DNA from: Thermoplasmata archaeon
GTDB lineage: Archaea > Thermoplasmatota > Thermoplasmata > Thermoplasmatales > Thermoplasmataceae
Direction: 5' to 3'
Assembly (NCBI GenBank): GCA_021797055.1
Contig: JAKAAI010000011.1
Location: forward strand, 1-37,486
DNA: 37,486 bases
Part shown: piece by piece, positions 1 through 8,119 of the stretch
Layout of the letters: each line of letters begins with the position of its first letter
Position numbering within the stretch: the stretch's first letter is position 1
The notes under the pieces: generated by a model
Databases searched by the model: none
Told to the model about the DNA's origin: nothing
What the model saw: the letters and a program-made list of their open reading frames with translations, nothing else
Translations under genes and position numbers: made by a program

Positions 1-426
1 CAGCAGATGACAATGTCAATGCCACACCTTGCAGAACAGATTCTGGCAAACATGGATAAATCATCAGGTTTCATACTTGTGTCTGGCTTTGGTGGATCAT
101 TTGGCCAGACCATGCACATTGAATTCGCCAAACTCCTCAAAAAGCGTGGCATACCACACATGAGTGTCATTATAAAACCGCAGAAAAGCCAGAGGCAGGC
201 AAGGTTCAAAGCAGACAAGGGTATACTTGAACTGATGCAGCACGACTCAAACGTTAAGGTCTACGACAATGAACTCCTGATAGGCAAGGAGCTTCGACTG
301 GATCCGCTTGCGTCGTTCAATGCAATGGACAGGGTAAACGATTTAATAAGCAGGGATCTCAAGACGTATGGAATAATCCTGAGTGAACTCGCAAATGAAC
401 TCAAAAACCCATTTTTTAATAAATAA
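1..426 (+). CDS. FtsZ/tubulin-like protein, C-terminal part (truncated by window edge)
   Basis: The frame is open to base 1, with two Gln codons before the first Met at 7, so the gene probably begins outside the window. The visible part aligns by eye with the second half of the FtsZ GTPase domain. It has a hydrophobic strand, then SGFGGSFGQT where FtsZ has the GGGTGTG signature, then a VIIKP strand, a helix ending KGILELMQHDSN, and NELL where FtsZ has NDKLL. The protein stops soon after the helix that would lead into the FtsZ C-terminal domain, so that domain is absent. The altered glycine loop suggests weak or no GTP hydrolysis. This is a divergent FtsZ-like protein, not canonical FtsZ. The family call rests on pattern recognition, and the N-terminal nucleotide-binding residues cannot be seen. 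Confidence 0.55.
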   Translation, partial: QQMTMSMPHLAEQILANMDKSSGFILVSGFGGSFGQTMHIEFAKLLKKRGIPHMSVIIKPQKSQRQARFKADKGILELMQHDSNVKVYDNELLIGKELRLDPLASFNAMDRVNDLISRDLKTYGIILSELANELKNPFFNK

Positions 427-434
427 TTTTTTTT
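427..434 (+). terminator. T-tract terminator after the FtsZ-like gene
   Basis: A run of eight T residues follows directly on the TAA stop of the FtsZ-like gene. Archaeal transcription commonly ends at such oligo-T tracts. The last bases coincide with the stop codon of the convergent pyrI gene. Confidence 0.5.
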
Positions 435-894
435 AAAGGTTTGAGAGAATTTCTCCCTCAAACATCTCTCTATCACAATATATACATGTAAGAATTAAAG
501 GTTTTCTTGTTTTTACAGTAAATTCCGGTTTTATTGGTTCTTTTGTATTTGATATGCAGTTCTGGTTTGAGCACTTAATTATATCAGTGACCCGATCGGT
601 GAGATTAACCTGGAATTTTTCGACAATCTCGTAATTCCGTATCTTGCTTATAGATGCTTCCGGCGCGACAAGTGCAATTCTGTCCAGTTCATCCCTTTCA
701 AGGAATCTTGATTCTATTTTTACGACATCCTTGAAACCAAGTGTTTTGCTCTGTACGAACATTCCAAGGCTGACAGTATAATTAACATGACCGGTTATAT
801 TAAGAATCGAAAGAACCTTCAGTGATTTCCCGGCGGGTATATGATCTATTACCGTTCCATCCTTTATCTTTGAAATCTTCAACGTCTGATCCAT
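433..894 (-). CDS. pyrI: aspartate carbamoyltransferase regulatory subunit
   Basis: This is the allosteric, zinc-binding chain of aspartate carbamoyltransferase; it does not catalyse. The N-terminal half (about residues 1-95) is the nucleotide effector domain. The C-terminal zinc domain has Cys108, Cys113, Cys137 and Cys140 in the family pattern CX4C...CX2C. At 153 residues it has the usual length. The ATG at 894 is preferred over the TTG one codon upstream, because it overlaps the pyrB stop by one base (TGATG), which suggests translational coupling. It is co-transcribed as the second gene of a pyrB-pyrI operon. Confidence 0.96.
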   Translation of the reverse strand: MDQTLKISKIKDGTVIDHIPAGKSLKVLSILNITGHVNYTVSLGMFVQSKTLGFKDVVKIESRFLERDELDRIALVAPEASISKIRNYEIVEKFQVNLTDRVTDIIKCSNQNCISNTKEPIKPEFTVKTRKPLILTCIYCDREMFEGEILSNL

Positions 895-1817
895 CAATTC
901 TCACCCCCAAGCAATAGAGAGATAAGAGCCATTCGAAGCGGCACTCCATAATAGGCCTGTTTAAAGTACCTTGCCTGGGGAAGAGCATCCACTGCAGGAT
1001 TGATCTCATCCACTCTAGGGAGAGGGTGCATTATGATAGCTCTTTCTTTCATTTGAGCTACAAGTTCGGAATCTATGGAATAGCTTCCAATCAGGCTCTG
1101 GTATTCATTCTGGTCGGTAAATCTTTCCTTCTGAATCCTGGTAGCGTAGAATACATCAGCTTCTGGAAGGACATGGGATATGACATCCGTCTCCTCGATC
1201 TTTATTATGTCCTTCACCTTTGATATGATATGCTGCGGTATCCTTAGACTTGGAGGTGAAACCAGCGTGACCTCTACCCTGAATCTTGAAAGGGCAAGCA
1301 AAAGTGAATGCACCGTCCTGCCGTATTTCAGATCCCCTATAAGGGCTATCTTCAGGCCATCAATCTTACCGAATTCCTTCTTCATTGTGTAAAGATCCAG
1401 AAGGGTCTGAGTTGGATGCTGTCCGGAACCGTCACCAGCATTGATGACTGGTTTTGCCGTGAACCTCGATGCTAACCTGGCGGATCCCTCGAGTGGATGC
1501 CTTATCACAATAATATCCGAATACGATTCGGCCATCCTTACGGTATCCGCAAGGGTTTCTCCTTTTGAGACTGAAGAAGATTTCACATCAGAAAAACCCA
1601 ATGTCGAGCCGCCAAGTCTCTGCATTGCACTCTCGAAAGAGAGTCTGGTCCTTGTGCTTGGCTCATAGAAAAGTGTTGCCAGAATTTTTCCTTTCATTGT
1701 TGTAATAGATTTGCCTGATTCGAGGGATTCGTTCATTCTGTCCGTGAGATCAAAAATTTCATTCATTTCACTGTCCGAAACATCGTCTATTGAAACAATG
1801 CACCTGCTTTTTATCAT
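894..1817 (-). CDS. pyrB: aspartate carbamoyltransferase catalytic subunit
   Basis: It catalyses carbamoyl phosphate + aspartate to N-carbamoylaspartate, the first committed step of pyrimidine synthesis. Carbamoyl-phosphate motif STRTR lies at residues 54-58, HPTQ at 134-137 and HPLPR at 264-268. The family's second-domain signature GDLKYGRTVHS is at about 161-171. The length, 307 residues, is typical. The ATG start has an A/T-rich TATA-like stretch about 30 nt upstream (near 1851). It leads the pyrBI operon; dihydroorotase is encoded about 28 kb further on. Confidence 0.98.
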   Translation of the reverse strand: MIKSRCIVSIDDVSDSEMNEIFDLTDRMNESLESGKSITTMKGKILATLFYEPSTRTRLSFESAMQRLGGSTLGFSDVKSSSVSKGETLADTVRMAESYSDIIVIRHPLEGSARLASRFTAKPVINAGDGSGQHPTQTLLDLYTMKKEFGKIDGLKIALIGDLKYGRTVHSLLLALSRFRVEVTLVSPPSLRIPQHIISKVKDIIKIEETDVISHVLPEADVFYATRIQKERFTDQNEYQSLIGSYSIDSELVAQMKERAIIMHPLPRVDEINPAVDALPQARYFKQAYYGVPLRMALISLLLGGEN

Positions 1818-2095
1818 CGAAAAGAAGCCATGCGTTTGACCCTAAATAATATTTCATTTTATCTCTACAATGCCCATAAACATCTGTTATTGAAAATCAA
1901 TGCAGGTGAAATGAGGCAACAATGCAGCGAATTGAGGAAATTTCGCAGGAACCCAATCCTGATTAATGACCGGCATTCTTTTGATCATTGACCGGGCATT
2001 GACTGTTTGCCTATCTTGGTATTCTCCGGAGACCATGTTTGCTGGCATTTACTATCTGCAGAGCTGTTGTACCTACTGACTTATTTCAGATAAAT

Positions 2096-2104
2096 CATAT
2101 ATAG
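2096..2104 (+). promoter_or_regulatory. TATA box of the gene at 2130
   Basis: CATATATAG is centred about 30 nt before the ATG at 2130, so the predicted transcript has almost no leader. Confidence 0.5.
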
Positions 2105-2121
2105 TGAAGCATAATTCACTA
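2102..2121. repeat. inverted repeat between TATA box and start codon
   Basis: Perfect 7-bp arms TAGTGAA and TTCACTA are separated by six bases. The left arm touches the TATA box and the right arm ends eight bases before the ATG at 2130. The position suits a repressor operator, but no binding protein is known. Confidence 0.5.
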
Positions 2122-2129
2122 GTGAAGAA

Positions 2130-2357
2130 ATGAGAACTTATCTCGATGTTACATTCTCCAGCGAAGGTGCAAAGCCGAGTGAGATCATAAACAGACTTAG
2201 ATCGCTTGGTTTCAAGCCTGTTATTGGAGAACATGACATGGTTTATGAATGGGGAAACAACGCATCAGCTGACGATTCCATATGGTTTGCTGACAAGATT
2301 CAGGCAACACTTGAGGGTTTTCATATATTATTCCACATAGAAACGGTTGAAGATTAG
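2130..2357 (+). CDS. small conserved-looking hypothetical protein
   Basis: The product is a 75-residue acidic protein that I do not recognise. It reads as a compact alpha/beta fold: strand (YLDVTF), amphipathic helix (PSEIINRLRSLG), strand, then a second helix and a final strand (HILFHIET). It has no cysteine pair, signal peptide or membrane segment. Support for its being real comes from the TATA box and inverted repeat directly upstream and from its sitting in an otherwise empty gap. Its last four bases overlap the stop codon of the convergent RNase P gene. Confidence 0.65.
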   Translation: MRTYLDVTFSSEGAKPSEIINRLRSLGFKPVIGEHDMVYEWGNNASADDSIWFADKIQATLEGFHILFHIETVED

Positions 2358-2659
2358 GATATGGGAAATCTTCTCACATCACCGCAGTGGGGGCATCTTA
2401 CTATCACTAAGTTGGATCTGATCCTTATTTTCGTGTCGCCTCCATAGATAGATTTGCATTTTTTGCAATATGACCGCTTTATCTTTTTTTCCAGTGTTAT
2501 GTCAAGTCTCTTAGCAACCAGTTCCCCTGTGATCACATAACGTCGGGAAAGATCCGGGTCAGTATATCTGATATTTTCTGCCAGATTGAATATTCTTGAT
2601 ATTGTCTCTCTTCCGTAAATTGCATTGTGCTTTTTTGGTCGCGTGAATCCGTATACAAT
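2354..2659 (-). CDS. rnp4: RNase P protein component 4 (Rpp21/Rpr2 family), start unclear
   Basis: This protein subunit of archaeal RNase P helps process tRNA 5' ends. The C-terminal zinc ribbon has CKKC and CPHC, followed by VRRFP, as in the family (usually GH.xRxP). The frame continues upstream of the only usable start, GTG at 2536. There it encodes a segment that matches the family's two N-terminal helices well: ISRIFNLAENIRYTDPDLSR, then RYVITGELVAKRL. That segment is open up to TAA at 2669-2671 but holds no ATG, GTG or TTG. The listed end, 2659, marks an ATT codon; it is a placeholder, not a proven start. Either a non-standard start is used, or a one-base change in the A6 run at 2631-2636 disconnects an upstream ATG (2664). 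The family call is firm; the start is not. Confidence 0.8.
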   Translation of the reverse strand: MVYGFTRPKKHNAIYGRETISRIFNLAENIRYTDPDLSRRYVITGELVAKRLDITLEKKIKRSYCKKCKSIYGGDTKIRIRSNLVIVRCPHCGDVRRFPIS

Positions 2660-2720
2660 TGCATTGCATTATATTTTTTTATGATGGATCATTCTAATTA
2701 TCTTTCCACAATAAAGGTAC

Positions 2721-3749
2721 GTGAAAGTGTTTCTTGCAGTGGATGGAGGCGCAACAAAGACAATGGCTGCAGTTTTCAGTGAAGATCTTGAAATCAGCGG
2801 GATCGGTCTTTCAGGCCCGTCAAATTACAGGAATATAGGGGAGGCAAATGCGATTGTAAACATAAGGGATGCGTGTATAAAGGCTCTCTCCATGTCAGGT
2901 ATAGAGAAGGGTAAGATAGACTCGCAGATATTTTCTATTGCCGGTGTCCGGGATTCGGATATGGCCACGAAGATTGTTCAGAGAATTATTAGTAAGACCG
3001 GTTTTGCTGAGTTTTACGATCTTTACAATGACGGAGAAGCTGGCTTTTATTCACGTTTCCCGGGTGGTGACGGTATCATAATCGCGGCAGGTACAGGGCT
3101 TGTTTCTATAGCGAGATACCAAGGCAGATCCAACAGGGCAAGCGGTTGGGGGTGGCTTGTCGGCGACGAAGGTGGCGCATTCTATATCGGTATGAAGGCA
3201 GTATCAGCATATTCGAGGATGTCTGATCATAGAATCGATTTTGATGCAGATCTTGCAGCTCTTATCAAAGAAAGATTTCAAATTACAAAGGACAGGGACA
3301 TTGTCAACATAATATACTCGAATCCAATAAATATAAGAAAAATTGCATCAATTGCATCTGGACTTTCTGAACTTGCTAATCATGGAAATATTACAGCCAG
3401 TAAGATAATACAATCAGCTGCGAAGGAAGCCGCTCTCAACGCGCCATCTCTTTACAGATATATGGGCATGGATCGCAGGATTCTGCTGAGTGGTTACGGA
3501 GGCGTCTACCGTGCGGGTGCCATATACTGGAACACTATAAAGAAGACAGTTCGCGCCATGGAAAAGAACATAGGTTTCAGGAATCCAGTTTACGGATACC
3601 ATGCTGTCGCAGGCTCCATCGCATTAAAGATCATACAGACAGGAAAATCAATCAATGAAAAGGATCTAGACAGACTGATCAAGCAGATTGATCTTCTTAT
3701 TCCAGATATCAGTGAAGAGGACAGGAAAGAATATCTCTTCATGATTTAG
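2721..3749 (+). CDS. BadF/BadG/BcrA/BcrD-type sugar kinase, probably 2-keto-3-deoxygluconate kinase
   Basis: It belongs to the ASKHA kinase fold and phosphorylates a sugar or sugar acid with ATP. Residues 5-17 (AVDGGATKTMAAV) form the phosphate-1 loop, AAGTGLVSIAR at about 120 is phosphate-2, and GWGWLVGDEGGAFYIG follows, as in N-acetylglucosamine-kinase-like proteins. The length is 342 residues with a GTG start. Thermoplasma and Picrophilus are known to use a kinase of this unusual family for 2-keto-3-deoxygluconate in the Entner-Doudoroff route, which makes that substrate the best guess. N-acetylhexosamine kinase is the alternative. The 3' end overlaps that of the convergent helicase gene by 11 bp. 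Confidence 0.8.
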   Translation: MKVFLAVDGGATKTMAAVFSEDLEISGIGLSGPSNYRNIGEANAIVNIRDACIKALSMSGIEKGKIDSQIFSIAGVRDSDMATKIVQRIISKTGFAEFYDLYNDGEAGFYSRFPGGDGIIIAAGTGLVSIARYQGRSNRASGWGWLVGDEGGAFYIGMKAVSAYSRMSDHRIDFDADLAALIKERFQITKDRDIVNIIYSNPINIRKIASIASGLSELANHGNITASKIIQSAAKEAALNAPSLYRYMGMDRRILLSGYGGVYRAGAIYWNTIKKTVRAMEKNIGFRNPVYGYHAVAGSIALKIIQTGKSINEKDLDRLIKQIDLLIPDISEEDRKEYLFMI

Positions 3750-6495
3750 GTAATTCTCCTTCCAGTATCTTCCTGACCTCAAAATAAAGATTATCATCAA
3801 TACCTTTGGCATTTATCAGATCACTGATGAAGAGCAGCGGGTCATCTTTGTAACTGAATACCCTTTTCAACATATCGACAAAATTGTCAATCTTCCTTTT
3901 AGTTGGTTCTGTATAATCGAGTTTGGTCTCAATTACACCTGTATTTATCCTGCCTGCCAGATTAACGTAGGCTGTCACAATCCTGATTTTCTTCAGATCG
4001 ATCTTGTATTTGACGGAATACGCCATTTTGTATATATAAAGCTGAAGCCGGTGATCTGATATGTATTGATCAGCAGGTGCAATGTCAGTTTTGTAATCGG
4101 CTATGATTATGTCTCCATTTCGAGACCGAAAAACTGCATCCAGTTTTGTCTTGAATACTGCATGGTGATATCTGTCTGTTACACCTGGAAACAATTCTCC
4201 AACCGGTAGGTTTATTGACAGTTCCGACGCTGCATGTTCGGCGTTGAATTCCGATCTGATCTGATCTATAACTTTTTTCAGATTGTCAACTATCTTACTG
4301 TAATCTGCTGGTATTTCTCCAAGATCCTCATTTGCAAACAACCTTTCAGCATATTCATGAACGATCGAGCCTCTTGACATGCCACGTGTAGGTTCTCTGA
4401 TATTGAAAATATAGGACCTGAGGAAATCCCATGGATTCTTGATCCAGGAAACTAAGGAGTATGAGAGAGGAAAATCTGTCCTCAGGTAAGATGCAATTTG
4501 CTGCGTAAGCCATTTATCTCGGCTTGAAAGCAATGATTTAGCCTCTTCATATTTCCCGCTCAGGAAGAGAGAGAAACTCCTTGCGTATGTGTTGTAATCC
4601 TTCTGTTCAAAGTCGGATGCTTCAAGGTTACCTGCAGGATCCATGCCACTGACAAGATATCTTGGAAGCAGCTTCGGTTGTACAACAAGGTCAAGCGTTT
4701 TGGAAGCTCTAGTCATAGCTACAAAATCGACCCTTACATCCTCTCCACGTATCTCGTCTCTTACATCCACATTTTTATAAGCCTTGAGCAGCGCCGTTGT
4801 TACAATATCCATAAAGGATATCCTTTCCCTCTGTGTTGAAGGAACATATATTACATGATCGAAACCGAGACCCTTTGCTTTATGCACTGTTGTCAATACA
4901 ATCCTTTCATCTGTTAGAGGGATATCATCGTCGTAATTATAGATGGAAAGGTAATCATCTATCTCATCCAGATCTGGTTGAGCATTCTCTTCAAAGTAAG
5001 ACTGAATGGCATGCTGTACAGAAAGGGCCGAATAGAAATGTTCTTTTCCAAGAGATGCTGAAACAGGAAGAATATATTCCTCCATTATTTCGTTGAGACC
5101 TGCTACTGATCTCCCATTCTTTATTGATCTATATAGAAGCGGCGCCTCCTTTTTAATATCTTCCGGGTTCAATTCTTTCCACTTGAACTGCTTCGATATT
5201 TTGAGTGCGTCGGACAAAAGAGCGCCAGAATAAGGTGTAAAGAGAGCCGAAATAATATTGTCCTTCTGTGGATCCATTATGGAACGAATAAACCTGAGGA
5301 TATCAGACCTGGTTGACTCATTTATTGAAATGGTGCTCGTTGAAGCATATGGTACACCAAGCGAATCAAGATAGCCTGCAATGCGCTGTATCTGGTCATT
5401 TCTCCTCGCTATAATTGCTACCTTTCCATCCTGATACTGATCGATAAGCCTGACGGCACCTTTTTCAGGGTCATCGCAAACAAATGCCATGACTTTTCTT
5501 CCAGTCTCTCCTGACCTGGACCGTAGGGTGGAGAGTTCCTGAGGCATCTGGCCGTTCGAATTCATTGAATAGAAAGATTTTGCGTAATTAAGTATAGATT
5601 CTGTACTCCTGTAATTTTCATCAAGTATCCTTCTGTCGGCCCTCAATGATGACGTGAAATCTTCAAAGTTTTTCAGTGATCCACCCTGAAAACCAAATAT
5701 CGATTGCTTCGGGTCACCAACCATGTAATGATTCAGGCTGCACGAAAGACCTATCTCGAACTCAATTTCATTTAAATCCTGTAACTCATCTATCAGTGCC
5801 CATCTGTATAACTTCTTCTTATCACGGGGTATCGAAATCCATTTTGTAAGCAGATCGTTATAATCGTACAGACCTGCTTTTCTAGTATCATCCGCATACC
5901 TTCTCATCATCTCTATGAAATGATCGCCAAATGAAAGTATCTGCTCATCTGTATATGTCTGTGAAGGTGAAGGCAAAAAGGATTTAATCGACTCACGGAC
6001 TCTGTCTTTATCCAGATTCATTGCATCGACATTGAAAGATTTAATGTATCTTACAGCATTCTCAATCTTGGGAAGAAGTTCCGTTTTTATATAAGAGTCT
6101 CCATAATTAAAGATTGAGTTTTCCCTGATTGTTCTCAAAAGAGATGCCCTCAAAAAATTGCTTGACGCGATTCTGGGCTCGGATTCAATTTCCGAAACAA
6201 GATTAAAACAGAGGGAATGGAACGTCATGATATCAATATTCAGTGCTTCCTTCATCAGAGGGGTTCCCTTTACGATCGATGAGATCCTGTTGCGCATTTC
6301 TGTCGTTGCCCGGTTGGTGAATGTAAGGCACACAATTTCACTACCAGGAACACCGTTAGAAAGTAGGTCCACGGCAAAATTTGCCAGGGAATGCGTTTTA
6401 CCTGTCCCGGGATTTGCAATCACCATTATATCCCGGCTGACATTGCCGTTGCTTGAGTACGAATATAGGCTGCCGTTGTTCATCTTTAATCGCAT
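3739..6495 (-). CDS. UvrD/Rep-type SF1 helicase fused to RecB-like nuclease
   Basis: A 918-residue single-chain DNA helicase-nuclease, probably for break repair. Helicase motifs: Walker A ANPGTGKT 27-34, Walker B/motif II DELQD 236-240, motif III GDPKQSIFGFQG 260-271, motif IV NYRS 294-297, motif V VHKAKGLGFDHV 537-548 and motif VI VAMTRA 592-597. The last 200 residues carry RecB-family PD-(D/E)XK nuclease signs: RGSIVHEYAE, then LDAV, DYKT at about 800-803 and QLYIYK. This is the domain order of bacterial AddA. No AddB-like partner and no iron-sulfur cysteine cluster is visible. The start is ATG 6495; ATG 6483 is also possible. Confidence 0.93.
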   Translation of the reverse strand: MRLKMNNGSLYSYSSNGNVSRDIMVIANPGTGKTHSLANFAVDLLSNGVPGSEIVCLTFTNRATTEMRNRISSIVKGTPLMKEALNIDIMTFHSLCFNLVSEIESEPRIASSNFLRASLLRTIRENSIFNYGDSYIKTELLPKIENAVRYIKSFNVDAMNLDKDRVRESIKSFLPSPSQTYTDEQILSFGDHFIEMMRRYADDTRKAGLYDYNDLLTKWISIPRDKKKLYRWALIDELQDLNEIEFEIGLSCSLNHYMVGDPKQSIFGFQGGSLKNFEDFTSSLRADRRILDENYRSTESILNYAKSFYSMNSNGQMPQELSTLRSRSGETGRKVMAFVCDDPEKGAVRLIDQYQDGKVAIIARRNDQIQRIAGYLDSLGVPYASTSTISINESTRSDILRFIRSIMDPQKDNIISALFTPYSGALLSDALKISKQFKWKELNPEDIKKEAPLLYRSIKNGRSVAGLNEIMEEYILPVSASLGKEHFYSALSVQHAIQSYFEENAQPDLDEIDDYLSIYNYDDDIPLTDERIVLTTVHKAKGLGFDHVIYVPSTQRERISFMDIVTTALLKAYKNVDVRDEIRGEDVRVDFVAMTRASKTLDLVVQPKLLPRYLVSGMDPAGNLEASDFEQKDYNTYARSFSLFLSGKYEEAKSLLSSRDKWLTQQIASYLRTDFPLSYSLVSWIKNPWDFLRSYIFNIREPTRGMSRGSIVHEYAERLFANEDLGEIPADYSKIVDNLKKVIDQIRSEFNAEHAASELSINLPVGELFPGVTDRYHHAVFKTKLDAVFRSRNGDIIIADYKTDIAPADQYISDHRLQLYIYKMAYSVKYKIDLKKIRIVTAYVNLAGRINTGVIETKLDYTEPTKRKIDNFVDMLKRVFSYKDDPLLFISDLINAKGIDDNLYFEVRKILEGELPKS

Positions 6496-6688
6496 TATGC
6501 AATGCTATTGATAAACCTTGTCAATCGATTTCCCTTCAGGGATAACACAAAAATGATCAGCCAAAAATCCTGTTTTCTTAATGGACCCGGAAAGAAGGTA
6601 TTATATTTTGTTTAAGTTTTATTTTAAAACAGTTCAAATATGCGTTTGCCCTAACAAACTGATTACATTGCAGGAACCGGAAGGAAAA

Positions 6689-7279
6689 ATGCCGTCAGGC
6701 CAGAGATACGTTAAAGACTTCATAATTTACGCAGCCATGGGTATACCAAAGGTCAATTTATCCTCTTATAAGCTGGAGATAAACGGTCTCGTTGAAAAAC
6801 CGTATTCTCTCACCTTTCAGGACCTAGAAAAGATGGTTGACTCCAATTATACACACGATTTTCACTGTGTTACAAGATGGAGTATTAAAGACGTGAACTG
6901 GACTGGTGTTAAGATCAGCACACTTGCGGAAAAAGCAGTGGTTAAGGAGGATGCAGATTGGGTAATGTTCCACTGCCTGGATGGCTATGACACTCCTGTA
7001 CCAATTGAGGATGCACTGGATGAAAAATCCATAGTCGCAATCAGGATGAACGGCAAGCCTATTCCGGAAGAGAATGGTTTTCCTGCTAGGCCATTTATAC
7101 CGCATCTCTACGGATGGAAGAGCGCAAAGTGGTTAAGCGGCATAGAATTCATAAAAGGATACGAGGACGGATACTGGGAAGCTTATGGCTACCATGATCG
7201 CGGTAACGTATGGGAAGAGGAGCGTTTTAAAGGATCAGCCTGGAAAAGGATAAAGAGAACCGTTTTCAGAAAAGAATAG
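6689..7279 (+). CDS. molybdopterin-dependent oxidoreductase (sulfite oxidase-like domain)
   Basis: A single-domain enzyme of the sulfite oxidase/MsrP superfamily. It begins with the family's usual opening ([10 protein letters not shown]) and has [10 protein letters not shown]. The molybdenum-ligating Cys sits in DFHCVTRWS, followed by [20 protein letters not shown] and [12 protein letters not shown] are typical C-terminal signatures. ATG 6689 is chosen because similarity begins there; TTG 6668 is an alternative, and the frame stays open to ATG 6581 with unconvincing sequence. There is no Tat signal, membrane anchor, heme or dimerisation domain, so the 196-residue protein should be cytoplasmic. 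The substrate is unknown. Confidence 0.88.
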   Translation: MPSGQRYVKDFIIYAAMGIPKVNLSSYKLEINGLVEKPYSLTFQDLEKMVDSNYTHDFHCVTRWSIKDVNWTGVKISTLAEKAVVKEDADWVMFHCLDGYDTPVPIEDALDEKSIVAIRMNGKPIPEENGFPARPFIPHLYGWKSAKWLSGIEFIKGYEDGYWEAYGYHDRGNVWEEERFKGSAWKRIKRTVFRKE

Positions 7280-7289
7280 GCAACCAGAT

Positions 7290-8045
7290 CTAGGATGATT
7301 TGATGCTCTTTACTATCTGGTTCAGGACCTTCCTGTAATCCTTGCCATAAAGTTTCTTCGTCGCCATCTCCAGATTTTCTTCGATGGCAGCATATTCAGG
7401 CATAAGGTTGTGCGTCTTGAAGAAAGTCGCTGACTTTTCAAAAAATTCAATGCCAAGGTTCATCTCTTCTTCGTTGAACATTATTTCCCCAAGCTTGAAA
7501 TGAGCAAGGCCAAGATAATTAAGCACTTTGCCCTTTATTCCAGCAATCAGGCTATCTGGATAATCAAGTATTATCTTCAGCGACTCCACGCTTTTCTGTA
7601 GATACAGCGGTGATCCGAAAATAACACCAAGCTCGCGGTACATTTTCCCCATAACATAAGCTGCGTTTATCTTCTCCTGCTGTGATTCCTCTTCATTCCT
7701 CATTATCTCGTCATACGATTTTATATCGTTCAGGTAATCTTCCCTGAGCGTTTCGAGCTGTCCAGGTGTAAACGTTCTCTTAATCCTGTTGAGATCAGTT
7801 TCAGACCTCTCTCCCGGCGGCTTTACAAGGAGATCTTCGACCTTCTCTATTCTAGATATAAGTCCGGTAACAGGATCGGCTATCGCTACATATTTCGTCT
7901 TTATTCCACCTCTGGAAACATAGAGGTATACCCTCCAGTCAATAGCATCCTTTTCGAGATCAGAAGGTGTAATCTGAGATGAATCGATATCCAGTCTTGT
8001 TGCAAGCTGTTCAACAGCCATTCTAACTATGTCCCTAATATCCAT
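7290..8045 (-). CDS. helical-repeat (TPR-like) protein of unknown function
   Basis: A 251-residue soluble protein that I cannot assign to a named family. The first 90 residues look like a small alpha/beta domain (WRVYLYVSRGGIKTKYVAIADP). The rest is helical, with TPR-like spacing of small and aromatic residues, for example AYVMGKMYRELG, LNYLGLAHFKLGEI and GIEFFEKSATFF. TPR-like arrays usually bind proteins. It lies downstream of the glycogen operon on the same strand, but has its own TATA box (8069-8076), so it is probably transcribed separately. Confidence 0.7.
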   Translation of the reverse strand: MDIRDIVRMAVEQLATRLDIDSSQITPSDLEKDAIDWRVYLYVSRGGIKTKYVAIADPVTGLISRIEKVEDLLVKPPGERSETDLNRIKRTFTPGQLETLREDYLNDIKSYDEIMRNEEESQQEKINAAYVMGKMYRELGVIFGSPLYLQKSVESLKIILDYPDSLIAGIKGKVLNYLGLAHFKLGEIMFNEEEMNLGIEFFEKSATFFKTHNLMPEYAAIEENLEMATKKLYGKDYRKVLNQIVKSIKSS

Positions 8046-8068
8046 GTAATACCATATCTCTTATCTGG

Positions 8069-8076
8069 ATTATAAG
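8069..8076 (-). promoter_or_regulatory. TATA box of the helical-repeat gene
   Basis: On the minus strand CTTATAAT, preceded by the purine-rich TAAAG, is centred about 27 nt before the ATG at 8045. This is the spacing of an archaeal leaderless promoter. Confidence 0.5.
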
Positions 8077-8119
8077 CTTTAGCAAACGTTCTTTTTATGC
8101 TTTAATATCCGTACGTATT

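Larger units (their letters stand above)
1818..2129. other. intergenic region between pyrB and a small plus-strand gene
   Basis: About 310 bp without a convincing gene. It carries the divergent promoters of pyrB (A/T-rich box near 1851) and of the gene at 2130 (TATA 2096-2104). Two similar 11-12 bp words, TGACCGGCATT (1967-1977) and TGACCGGGCATT (1989-2000), lie in the middle. No tRNA or structured RNA was recognised. Confidence 0.5.

Noticed and set aside
1967..2000. Near-identical words TGACCGGCATT and TGACCGGGCATT as a regulatory repeat
   Set aside because: Only two short copies, far from either promoter and not symmetrical; chance is sufficient.
6507..6530. Imperfect inverted repeat ATTGA...TCAAT upstream of the helicase gene
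   Set aside because: Five-base arms in AT-rich sequence are expected by chance.
6581..6688. N-terminal extension of the molybdopterin enzyme as a signal peptide
   Set aside because: The extension has aromatic and charged residues but no twin-Arg motif or hydrophobic core, and family similarity begins at 6689.
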